A stretch of DNA of 7,201 nt. It comes from a bacterium. GTDB lineage: Bacteria > Bacteroidota > Ignavibacteria > Kapaibacteriales > UBA961. Position 1 is the stretch's first letter; every line of letters begins with the position of its first letter. Shown here one piece after another: positions 1 to 6,189 of the stretch. The stretch lies in the NCBI GenBank assembly GCA_022844575.1, contig JALHLL010000183.1, forward strand, positions 1 through 7,201, written 5' to 3'. The translations under genes were made by a program, and so were the position numbers. The notes under the pieces are model-generated. The model searched no databases and was not told where the DNA came from. It saw only the letters and a program-made list of their open reading frames with translations.

Positions 1-11
1 TAAGAAAACAG

Positions 12-593
12 ATGCGCTTTGATACAACAGTTTTACTTCATGCGATCTATGTTGGCAAGGTGTACTCCATGCTGTCATTTGGTGCAACGTACTATAGGCA
101 AATAGTTGACGATCTTGATTTGCAGGAAGTTTCGCTCGGAGAAGACATTCATACTTGTTTTACACCGGTTATCTGGTTATCGGTCGGAGCATTCTTTAGT
201 GTTTTATGTATCTTTGCACTGATTGCTTTATTGCAAAATGAGGGCAACATATTTCTTTATATTGTACCCATTGCTTGTACAATAAATATCATCCAATTAC
301 TCTGGAGAGCAAAGAATCAGCAACTGATGGTGAAAACACAAGGCATTGTTATACGTCATTTGTTGATAGAAGGTAATGTACCCATTACTTTTGAGGTTAT
401 GTCAAGAGTACATATTGCTGAATTTATCGGGTGGTTTACAATGGAGTTTTACGGAGAAGATGAAAACAGTATAGGCAAATGCCACACTGATACAAAAACA
501 ATGTCATTAATAGTAAGAAATATCCGACAAAAAAATCCATTATGTTCATTGTATTTTGAAGGCGATTTTAAACTTGTTGCCGATATGCAGTAG
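12..593 (+). CDS. Small membrane protein with two transmembrane helices and a C-terminal soluble domain, function unknown
   Basis: I do not recognise this 193-residue protein. It has a mixed N-terminal part (residues 1-50), two hydrophobic segments at about 51-74 and 80-98 separated by a short QNEGN turn, and a soluble C-terminal part (about 100-193) rich in alternating hydrophobic residues that suggest beta strands. A two-helix hairpin followed by a beta-rich domain resembles bacterial PH-domain-like membrane proteins, but no signature residue confirms this. The frame is open back to the window edge, so the true start could lie outside. However, a TAA at positions 1-3 in another frame may be the stop of a preceding gene, in which case ATG 12 is reasonable. 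There is no clear Shine-Dalgarno sequence. The next gene starts 72 bases after the stop. The protein is probably in the inner membrane with the C-terminal domain on one face. Confidence 0.6.
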   Translation: MRFDTTVLLHAIYVGKVYSMLSFGATYYRQIVDDLDLQEVSLGEDIHTCFTPVIWLSVGAFFSVLCIFALIALLQNEGNIFLYIVPIACTINIIQLLWRAKNQQLMVKTQGIVIRHLLIEGNVPITFEVMSRVHIAEFIGWFTMEFYGEDENSIGKCHTDTKTMSLIVRNIRQKNPLCSLYFEGDFKLVADMQ

Positions 594-604
594 TGATAAA
601 TAAC

Positions 605-624
605 AAAGGCAATAGCCCTTTTTT
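605..624 (+). terminator. Weak possible terminator after the first gene
   Basis: AAAGGC (605-610) and GCC plus TTT (615-617, 619-621) can pair around an AATA loop with one bulged C at 618, and the T run 619-624 follows the G-C part. Only three G-C pairs support it and the A-T pairs use up part of the T run, so this is marginal. It lies 12 bases after the stop of the membrane-protein gene, which is where a terminator would be expected. Confidence 0.3.
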
Positions 625-665
625 GAAAAAGAAACTATTAAAACAAGATCAAACAATTTATAATT

Positions 666-2027
666 ATGAAAAAAGACAAAATACGCATTGCTTCGGGTCA
701 GGGTTTTTGGGGTGATTTATTAACGGCACCACTCGATCAGGTGTCGAAAGGGGATATAGACTATTTGATGCTTGATTATTTGGCAGAAGTGACAATGTCC
801 ATAATGCAGAAACAAAAAATAAAAAATCCGGCAATGGGTTATGCGCGTGATTTGGTGCAGGTATGTGAAGAAGTAATGCCGTATCTGATGAAGAATAATA
901 TAAAACTGATTACCAATGGCGGCGGCGTAAACCCTGAAGCAGCGCGTGACAAAATTTTCGAGGTTGCTCGAAAATTAGGCATAACGGGATTAAAAATAGG
1001 AATTGTTACCGGCGATAATATTCTGGAAAGAATGGAAGAATTGATAAATGCCGGTCATGAAATGAAGAATATGGAAACGGGTCAGCCGATTGCGGAAGTA
1101 AAAGATAAGTTATTGAGTGCGAATGTGTACCTCGGTGCACAACCGATTGTGGAAGCGTTAAAACAAGGTGCAAACATTGTTATTACGGGTCGTACTACCG
1201 ATACCGGACTAACAATGGCTCCGATGATTTATGAATTCGGTTGGTCAGCAGATGATTGGGATAAACTCGCGGCAGGAACCGTTGCAGGGCATATCAATGA
1301 ATGCGGTGCACAGGCAACAGGTGGTAATTTTCTGGGTGATTGGGAAAATATTCCCGATATGGAGAATATAGGTTTTCCGATAATTGAAGCATATCCTGAT
1401 GGCAGTTTTGTTGTAACGAAACATGAGGGTACGGGGGGAAGAGTTTCGAGAGAAACGGTAAGCGAGCAGCTAATGTATGAAATCGGTAATCCCGAAGAAT
1501 ATATTACACCGGATTGTATTGCGGACTTTAGCACTATTCGTTTGGAGGATTTGGGAAATGATAGGGTACGGGTATATGGCGTAAAGGGAAAACCGGCTAC
1601 GCCGTTTTTTAAAGTATCGGCAAGTTATGCGGATGGTTATGTCGCTTTCAGTTCATTAACGTATTCAGCACCTGATGCCTATAAAAAAGCACAGGCAGGT
1701 AATAGAATATTACGTGCACGTCTTGAAAAATTGGGTTTGCAATTTGATGAAGTGCGTACTGAATATGTGGGCATGAATGCGTGCCATGGAGCACTTGCTC
1801 AACCTATCGAACCGAATGAGGTGATGATGCGTATAGGAGTTCGGTCAAGAGACCATGCTTCCGTAGAACGTTTCGGAAAGGAAATAGCACCGCTAATTCT
1901 TACAGGCCCACCATCTGTAACAGGATTTGCGGGAGGAAGACCCAAACCGAGTGATGTGGTTGCATATTTCCCCGCACTTATTAAAAAGGAAACTGTTGTA
2001 CCGAATATTATAGTTGAAGAAGTATAG
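666..2027 (+). CDS. AtuA-family protein (DUF1446), acyclic terpene utilisation-like
   Basis: This 453-residue protein matches the AtuA/DUF1446 family. Recognisable blocks are ASGQGFWGD near the N-terminus (9-17), TNGGGVNP (83-90), TGRTTDT (174-180), GHINECGAQATGGNF (208-222), EGTGGRVS (254-261), CHGAL (373-377) and GPPSVTGF...GGRPKP (414-428). The family is named after the Pseudomonas citronellol/geraniol degradation cluster, but most members sit in acyl-CoA or branched-chain acid metabolism and their exact chemistry is not settled. The protein is cytoplasmic, with no signal or membrane segment. Pseudomonas AtuA is longer because it carries an extra C-terminal domain. In many bacteria that part is a separate small gene just downstream, but here a terminator begins 15 bases after the stop and no such gene follows. 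ATG 666 gives the family's usual N-terminus, although it has no Shine-Dalgarno sequence. The family call is firm; the substrate is unknown. Confidence 0.87.
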   Translation: MKKDKIRIASGQGFWGDLLTAPLDQVSKGDIDYLMLDYLAEVTMSIMQKQKIKNPAMGYARDLVQVCEEVMPYLMKNNIKLITNGGGVNPEAARDKIFEVARKLGITGLKIGIVTGDNILERMEELINAGHEMKNMETGQPIAEVKDKLLSANVYLGAQPIVEALKQGANIVITGRTTDTGLTMAPMIYEFGWSADDWDKLAAGTVAGHINECGAQATGGNFLGDWENIPDMENIGFPIIEAYPDGSFVVTKHEGTGGRVSRETVSEQLMYEIGNPEEYITPDCIADFSTIRLEDLGNDRVRVYGVKGKPATPFFKVSASYADGYVAFSSLTYSAPDAYKKAQAGNRILRARLEKLGLQFDEVRTEYVGMNACHGALAQPIEPNEVMMRIGVRSRDHASVERFGKEIAPLILTGPPSVTGFAGGRPKPSDVVAYFPALIKKETVVPNIIVEEV

Positions 2028-2042
2028 TATTATGCCATATAT

Positions 2043-2083
2043 AAAAATGTTCTTCTCTACAATGGTGGGGAAGGACATTTTTT
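2043..2083 (+). terminator. Strong intrinsic terminator after the AtuA-family gene
   Basis: Positions 2048-2060 pair with 2065-2077 over 13 base pairs, three of them G-T (G-U in RNA), around a four-base AATG loop. The stem is flanked by an A run (2043-2047) and a T run (2078-2083), so it could act on both strands. It lies 15 bases past the stop codon of the AtuA-family gene and separates that gene from the glycosyltransferase gene. Confidence 0.85.
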
Positions 2084-2095
2084 ATAACTATGATG

Positions 2096-2124
2096 TTGGA
2101 AAAATTAATAGAGTATTCCATAAA
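2096..2124 (+). promoter_or_regulatory. Weak sigma-70-like promoter candidate for the glycosyltransferase gene
   Basis: TTGGAA (2096-2101) and CATAAA (2119-2124) are separated by 17 bases, and each matches four of six consensus bases. A promoter is expected here because the strong terminator at 2043-2083 ends the previous unit and the coding start is at 2147. The match is poor, and Bacteroidota-type promoters do not follow the E. coli consensus, so this is only a candidate. Confidence 0.2.
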
Positions 2125-2146
2125 TTAAATAAAAAACTGCCCTAGA

Positions 2147-2920
2147 GTGAAACAAGAAGAATTTTCAGAGTTAGAATATAATAAGCCGGCTATTAGTGTT
2201 ATTATACCTACGTTGCATGAAGAAAAATTATTGGAAAAAACGCTTCTATGTTTTTCGGATGAATTGCAAAAACAGTATGGTCTTGAAATAATTATAAGCG
2301 ATGGCGGGAGTATGGATGCTACTATAGAAATTGCAAAAAAATATACCGAAAACATTATTATTCATTCGAAAGAAAAAAGGCAAACAATAGCTGAAGGGCG
2401 CAATGAAGGTGCTCGAATTGCCAAAGGCGATATACTGCTTTTTATAAATGCCGATACGATTTTGGAAAAACCGAAAGAATTTATTCAATATGTGTATGAA
2501 TGGGCATATAACGGTAATAAAAAATATGCTGCGCTAGCTTGTTCCGTTCATGTTTTGCCTGGTGAAAGAACATTAAGCGATGCAACATTTCATGGATTCT
2601 TTAATAATTATATCCGCTTTTTTGTTAACGGCTTAGGGCTTGGTATGGGGCGTGGCGAATGCCAGATAATAAGAACTGATGTGTTTAGGGAAGTGGGTGG
2701 ATACAATGGCTCCGTTTCTGCCGGTGAGGATTTTGATTTATTCCGCAGAATAGCCCATAAATATAAAGTACATTATGCACCCGAGTTAGTAGTATATGAG
2801 TCCCCGCGCCGTTTCAGGCGATATGGTTATGCACGATTATTATGGAATTGGACGATTAATGCACTTGCCGTTATGGTAACAGGCAAATCCATAGCAAAAG
2901 AGTGGGAACCGATACGGTAA
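2147..2920 (+). CDS. Family 2 glycosyltransferase
   Basis: This 257-residue GT-A fold glycosyltransferase would transfer a sugar from a nucleotide-sugar donor in the cytoplasm. It opens with ISVIIPTLHEEKLLEKTL (16-33), followed by the SDGGS nucleotide-binding loop (51-55), an EGRNEGAR helix (83-90), a metal-site motif ADT within INADT (100-104; the usual first Asp of DxD is Asn here), the acceptor-side GEDFDLFRR (193-201) and a basic ESPRRFRRYGY segment (218-228). A hydrophobic stretch (about 231-245) may touch the membrane. The start is GTG 2147: the frame has a stop at 2126-2128 and no ATG occurs before the catalytic core. It has no clear Shine-Dalgarno sequence. Terminators on both sides suggest it is transcribed alone. 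The acceptor cannot be told from the sequence; lipid, exopolysaccharide and protein glycans are all possible. Confidence 0.88.
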   Translation: MKQEEFSELEYNKPAISVIIPTLHEEKLLEKTLLCFSDELQKQYGLEIIISDGGSMDATIEIAKKYTENIIIHSKEKRQTIAEGRNEGARIAKGDILLFINADTILEKPKEFIQYVYEWAYNGNKKYAALACSVHVLPGERTLSDATFHGFFNNYIRFFVNGLGLGMGRGECQIIRTDVFREVGGYNGSVSAGEDFDLFRRIAHKYKVHYAPELVVYESPRRFRRYGYARLLWNWTINALAVMVTGKSIAKEWEPIR

Positions 2921-2957
2921 TTTGTTTTGGATAATTGCCTGAAATTATTTAAGTTGT

Positions 2958-3006
2958 AGAGTGGGAAGCAAAAATTGTCCGCTTTCCGCCCTATTTTAAT
3001 TTTTTA
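2958..3006 (+). terminator. Probable intrinsic terminator after the glycosyltransferase gene
   Basis: Positions 2958-2969 can pair with 2981-2992, giving 11 pairs with one A-C mismatch and two G-T pairs, around an 11-base loop. A T-rich stretch (2994-3006) follows, interrupted by AA. The stem is G-C rich in an AT-rich region and lies 38 bases after the glycosyltransferase stop. The broken T run makes it weaker than the other two terminators. It ends only eight bases before the GGAGG ribosome-binding site of the next unit. Confidence 0.65.
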
Positions 3007-3013
3007 ATATTTT

Positions 3014-3018
3014 GGAGG
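3014..3018 (+). promoter_or_regulatory. Strong Shine-Dalgarno sequence GGAGG
   Basis: GGAGG stands six bases before ATG 3025, which is ideal spacing, and is the best ribosome-binding site in the window. Most other starts here lack one. It supports translation from ATG 3025 and therefore the view that the cysteine-rich gene truly starts there, upstream of its long open frame. ATG 3021 is too close to the site and opens only an 11-codon frame. Confidence 0.7.
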
Positions 3019-3024
3019 TTATGT

Positions 3025-3123
3025 ATGTTTACCCCCACAAGGTGTTCTATTGTTAAAACAAGTCTCACTTTATTGAGATGGTGTTTAAGTCTTGTTTGTT
3101 TTGTTATTCTGTCCCGTTGTTAA
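3025..3123 (+). CDS. Separated signal-peptide start of the cysteine-rich protein (32 codons, frame broken)
   Basis: From ATG 3025 a 32-residue frame begins MFTPTRCSIVKTSLTLL, runs into a hydrophobic segment (LSLVCFVIL) and stops at TAA 3121. It has basic residues (Arg6, Lys11, Arg18) followed by a hydrophobic core, as expected for a Sec signal peptide, and the best ribosome-binding site of the window. It overlaps the long cysteine-rich frame, which is one base out of register. Removing one T from the run 3099-3102 joins the two into one 237-residue protein reading LSLVCLLFCPVVNSVGTAQ through the junction. I infer that this is the 5' end of the next gene, not an independent peptide. A true short leader peptide is the alternative. 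Confidence 0.5.
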   Translation: MFTPTRCSIVKTSLTLLRWCLSLVCFVILSRC

Positions 3124-3739
3124 CTCAGTTGGCACAGCACAACCAACTATTACATGTCCGACTTCAATTCCCGGTTCTTCCTGTACAGCACCTTGGTCGT
3201 CTTTTGGCGGGAACTCTACAGTGGGGTTGTATTTTCGATCAAATACGGACGGACATTATGAGTTCGATATATGCACGGTGAGAGTGGAGACCTGTTATCG
3301 TTGTTGTAATGGACAAGCCGAGGTTTATATTGGTAATGTAGAAGCAATCGGTTGTGACAAACAGGGTTTTTCACTTGCCTTAAGCGATCCGTTAAATGTG
3401 CAGGCAATTAACAACTTAGCATTAAGAACAGTATTTTTACTATTACCAAGTGACTGTACCGAAAATATTCCGCCATGTGAGAGTGGCACGGCGGAGATTG
3501 AAGTAAAGGTTGTTCGTTCGTCATGTTACAACAGTACAATCGTAAATGGCGTTACTTATTTGCAAGCTTGTGCCACGGAAAGTTATTGTATATGGAGATA
3601 TAGTATATGTTATGAAATTCATGAAGCCGGTGTAACAAAATTAAGGACAACTCTCATCAGTGTTTCAAGTACGTCAAATTGTCCTAATGCAGACCCATAC
3701 ATGATTGGGCCAGGTCTGTGCCATACTATTTGTGAATAA
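3092..3739 (+). CDS. Secreted cysteine-rich protein of unknown family (5' end frameshifted)
   Basis: The open frame from TTG 3092 encodes 215 residues and opens LFVLLFCPVVNSVGTAQ, the hydrophobic core of a signal peptide with a likely cleavage site after GTA (residue 16). It lacks the positively charged start that such a peptide needs; that part is supplied by the overlapping frame at 3025-3123. The predicted mature part has 16 cysteines (22, 31, 61, 68, 71, 72, 88, 122, 129, 145, 160, 166, 173, 197, 210, 214), an even number that suits disulfide bonding outside the cytoplasm. It includes a CYRCC cluster (68-72) and ends in a Cys-rich tail (GLCHTICE). It carries no T9SS sorting tail and I recognise no domain. 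The T9SS repeat-protein gene starts 29 bases downstream without a terminator, so the two are probably co-transcribed. The gene could be broken in this strain, the frameshift could be a sequencing error in a T run, or translation could start at TTG 3092. ATG 3078 with a -1 shift would also give a workable signal peptide. Confidence 0.65.
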   Translation: MFVLLFCPVVNSVGTAQPTITCPTSIPGSSCTAPWSSFGGNSTVGLYFRSNTDGHYEFDICTVRVETCYRCCNGQAEVYIGNVEAIGCDKQGFSLALSDPLNVQAINNLALRTVFLLLPSDCTENIPPCESGTAEIEVKVVRSSCYNSTIVNGVTYLQACATESYCIWRYSICYEIHEAGVTKLRTTLISVSSTSNCPNADPYMIGPGLCHTICE

Positions 3740-3757
3740 GGGTAAGTTGTAATAATC

Positions 3758-3761
3758 GGAG
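3758..3761 (+). promoter_or_regulatory. Shine-Dalgarno sequence GGAG for the T9SS repeat protein
   Basis: GGAG lies seven bases before ATG 3769, in the 29-base gap after the cysteine-rich gene. It supports ATG 3769 as the start, which also gives a signal-peptide-like N-terminus. Confidence 0.6.
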
Positions 3762-3768
3762 TAGAATC

Positions 3769-6105
3769 ATGAGACAAAAAATATCTCCTTTATTGATGTA
3801 TTTTGTAGCATTGAGTGAATGTTTAGCGTGGGAAAACAGTATAAATGTTGCACAAAACTTTACAGCAGTATGGAGCAATGGTAATGGTAAAATTATAGCC
3901 GGATGTGATGAAGGTTTGATTTTACTCTCAGATAATGATGGTAAGAATTGGCGGAGGGGGATTACTCCCTCCGCCTTGTTTGTGAGTATAAAAGAAATAC
4001 GATGTGCGGAAAATAATGTTTGTGCCGTATTGAAGGATGGTAAGATTATCTATTCCGAAGACGGTGGTGAGAGCTTTTTTATAAGCACCATAGATAATAT
4101 AAAAGAAAATATAATGAGTGCTTCAATAAACCAAAGCGGCTCTGGCATAGCAATTAGCGATTCTCTTAAAATTTATTATACCAAGAATGGCGGGAAAGAA
4201 TGGTACTATTCCATTACTTTGAATGGAGAACGTGGTATCGTTCGATGTTTGACTACCGACAATGCTTTTTATATATCATCGTATAATGGTACTCTCTATT
4301 ATTCCCTGCATTCTGATTTGAATAATTGGAAAACCATTGTTCCGTTTGGTGAAGATAAAGTCGGAATACCGATTTCTATAAAATGGCTTCATGAAAAAGT
4401 ATTAGTCAGTTTTGAGCGAGGTTGTTATATATTGAATCCCGATAACTCGGTACAATCACATACTAAATTTCCTTTTTATATAAGAGATGCCGTACTTAGC
4501 AATGAGGATAGTTTGTACTGCTGCACGGATGAATCGGTATATGGTATTCATGATAACCAAATATATAAAATCTCAACAAGGAGTAATTCAGTTTTTCATG
4601 AGAATACACAGATAGCGGGAATGACCTGGCAAAAAAAGGGTGGCTTAGTATTCGGATCAAGTATGACCATTGCATTTGCTGATAGAAGAGGACGATGGTA
4701 TTATGAATCTTGGCTACCTGTCGATGATTTTGGCTTTAAAACGGTAGAATCTCCAGAACATAAGAGAATTTTCATGGTTGGTGAGGGGCAATATCTTTTA
4801 CACAGTACAAACAAAGGATTAACATGGATTCCCAATGACACACTTATTGAAGAAACTAACCTATCAGTTAATGCACGGACTTCAATTGATAATATCCTTA
4901 TTCACAATAATGTTGTGAAATTATATTCCGGTAAAGAGAGAATAAAAGATATTGGGACTAACACGAAATTTTTGGACTATCGTTCACCGGATTCGGGGAA
5001 TACGATAATACGAAGGGCGAGTTTTTTACCAATTACGGATATAAGTGCTGTTATTGTGCCATTAATAAAAGATTCGTATTTGCTTTCATACGGGGTACTC
5101 GGGATTTCAGGAGGTCTAAATTCTGTTCCAAACAGAGGGGTTTTATGGAAGACTACGGATAATGGAGTAAAGTGGGATTATGTGGCAAAATCGGATACTG
5201 CATTATATATGGGTTTATACAAAAAAAACAATAATGAAATTATTATCTTGAAAACGATAGCTCCGCAAATTAGTTCTACTGCCTCGACACTTTATATTGC
5301 TGGTGAGATATGCCACTCAAAAGATAATGGAGTAACATTCTACGATTCGATTACAATAGGAGGACTATCAAAATTCGATTCGTTTATGAAAATGAAGAAT
5401 GATTCTTTAGGGTATATCTATAGTCGTGAAAGTACGGGAATAGGCACTGCCGGAAAATGCGTATTGTATCGTACAAGTGATGGTGGTTTCCATTGGAAAA
5501 AAATTACGAGTCCGATAGAAGGAGCTTTAGATAGTAGAATTATCAGTTTTAATTCGTTCGGGAAAGGTGATTTAATAGTTTGTACCGTTGGGACTGAAAG
5601 CGCCTCGAATCTTCTTCTATTTTCAACAGATTTTGGAGACACATGGAACAGAATTGATGTTTATGATAATTTGGTTTATAAGCAAGGTTTCATGATAGAC
5701 AATGAAACTATGCTAATTACATGTGTAGATTATGAGCAAAACAGGAATAAATTATTTGTAGTAAAATTATCGGAGTTGCTTTCTACAAATATTGTCGAAA
5801 ATGAAATTTCGGTGGCACCTGTTTACTTATGGAATCCCTATCCGAACCCGACGGGAAAAAGTACTACTATCGATTTACAATGGGGAATGACCACTACAAA
5901 AGAAGAAATGGCACTTGATGTTTACGATATCACCGGAAGAAAGTTAATTGACCTAAAGTATTTATTACTACCCTCAGGAAAACCGGGCGATCGCTTACGA
6001 CTAATGTGGGAAATAGATGATAAAATACCTGACGGTATGTACTATATGGTGCTTAAGGCAAGAAGTTTTACAAAAACGAGAAGTTTTGTTATATTACGCA
6101 AATAA
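3769..6105 (+). CDS. Exported Asp-box (BNR-like) repeat protein with T9SS C-terminal sorting domain
   Basis: This 778-residue protein begins with a short Sec-type signal (MRQKISPLLMYFVALSECLA, cut near residue 20). Its body carries repeated Asp-box-like motifs of the form S/T-x-D/N-x-G-x-x-W/F: SDNDGKNW (54-61), SEDGGESF (96-103), TKNGGKEW (138-145), STNKGLTW (346-353), TTDNGVKW (462-469), SKDNGVTF (517-524), TSDGGFHW (569-576) and STDFGDTW (619-626). Such motifs mark beta-propellers, as in sialidases, sortilin-type and Ycf48-like proteins. No sialidase catalytic set is evident, so a binding or scaffold role is more likely. The last 95 residues form a T9SS type A sorting domain: LWNPYPNPT (687-695), VYDITGRKLIDL (718-729), DGMYYMVLK (755-763) and a basic end (TKTRSFVILRK). 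It should therefore cross the outer membrane and be released or attached to the surface after removal of the tail. It follows the cysteine-rich gene closely and is closed by a terminator. The export route is firm; the ligand is unknown. Confidence 0.85.
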   Translation: MRQKISPLLMYFVALSECLAWENSINVAQNFTAVWSNGNGKIIAGCDEGLILLSDNDGKNWRRGITPSALFVSIKEIRCAENNVCAVLKDGKIIYSEDGGESFFISTIDNIKENIMSASINQSGSGIAISDSLKIYYTKNGGKEWYYSITLNGERGIVRCLTTDNAFYISSYNGTLYYSLHSDLNNWKTIVPFGEDKVGIPISIKWLHEKVLVSFERGCYILNPDNSVQSHTKFPFYIRDAVLSNEDSLYCCTDESVYGIHDNQIYKISTRSNSVFHENTQIAGMTWQKKGGLVFGSSMTIAFADRRGRWYYESWLPVDDFGFKTVESPEHKRIFMVGEGQYLLHSTNKGLTWIPNDTLIEETNLSVNARTSIDNILIHNNVVKLYSGKERIKDIGTNTKFLDYRSPDSGNTIIRRASFLPITDISAVIVPLIKDSYLLSYGVLGISGGLNSVPNRGVLWKTTDNGVKWDYVAKSDTALYMGLYKKNNNEIIILKTIAPQISSTASTLYIAGEICHSKDNGVTFYDSITIGGLSKFDSFMKMKNDSLGYIYSRESTGIGTAGKCVLYRTSDGGFHWKKITSPIEGALDSRIISFNSFGKGDLIVCTVGTESASNLLLFSTDFGDTWNRIDVYDNLVYKQGFMIDNETMLITCVDYEQNRNKLFVVKLSELLSTNIVENEISVAPVYLWNPYPNPTGKSTTIDLQWGMTTTKEEMALDVYDITGRKLIDLKYLLLPSGKPGDRLRLMWEIDDKIPDGMYYMVLKARSFTKTRSFVILRK

Positions 6106-6130
6106 ACTCGGTATAAAAAGTGATTTATGT

Positions 6131-6167
6131 ATCCCGATATTCTCATCTGAGTATCGGGATTTTTTTT
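6131..6167 (+). terminator. Intrinsic terminator after the T9SS repeat protein
   Basis: ATCCCGATA (6131-6139) pairs perfectly with TATCGGGAT (6152-6160) over nine bases. The enclosed segment can add an inner CTC/GAG stem (6142-6144 with 6149-6151). Eight T (6160-6167) follow directly. It lies 26 bases after the stop codon and ends 22 bases before the dtd start codon. Confidence 0.9.
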
Positions 6168-6189
6168 AAAGTCAGCTGAACAACTCTTT

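Noticed and set aside
659..664. Perfect TATAAT just before the AtuA-family start
   Set aside because: It ends one base before ATG 666, which would place the transcription start inside the coding region; no matching -35 element is evident.
1229..1534. 101-codon minus-strand frame inside the AtuA-family gene
   Set aside because: It is fully antisense to a conserved coding region with recognisable motifs, and its product is Ser/Pro-rich without any domain.
2931..2948. ATAATT/AATTAT stem before the glycosyltransferase terminator
   Set aside because: It is a six-pair A/T-only stem without context; the adjacent G-C rich hairpin at 2958-2992 is the better terminator.
3078..3281. 67-codon frame starting at ATG 3078
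   Set aside because: It overlaps the cysteine-rich frame and its product beyond residue 12 looks like out-of-frame translation. ATG 3078 could only matter as an alternative start with a -1 shift into the cysteine-rich frame, and its ribosome-binding site is poor.
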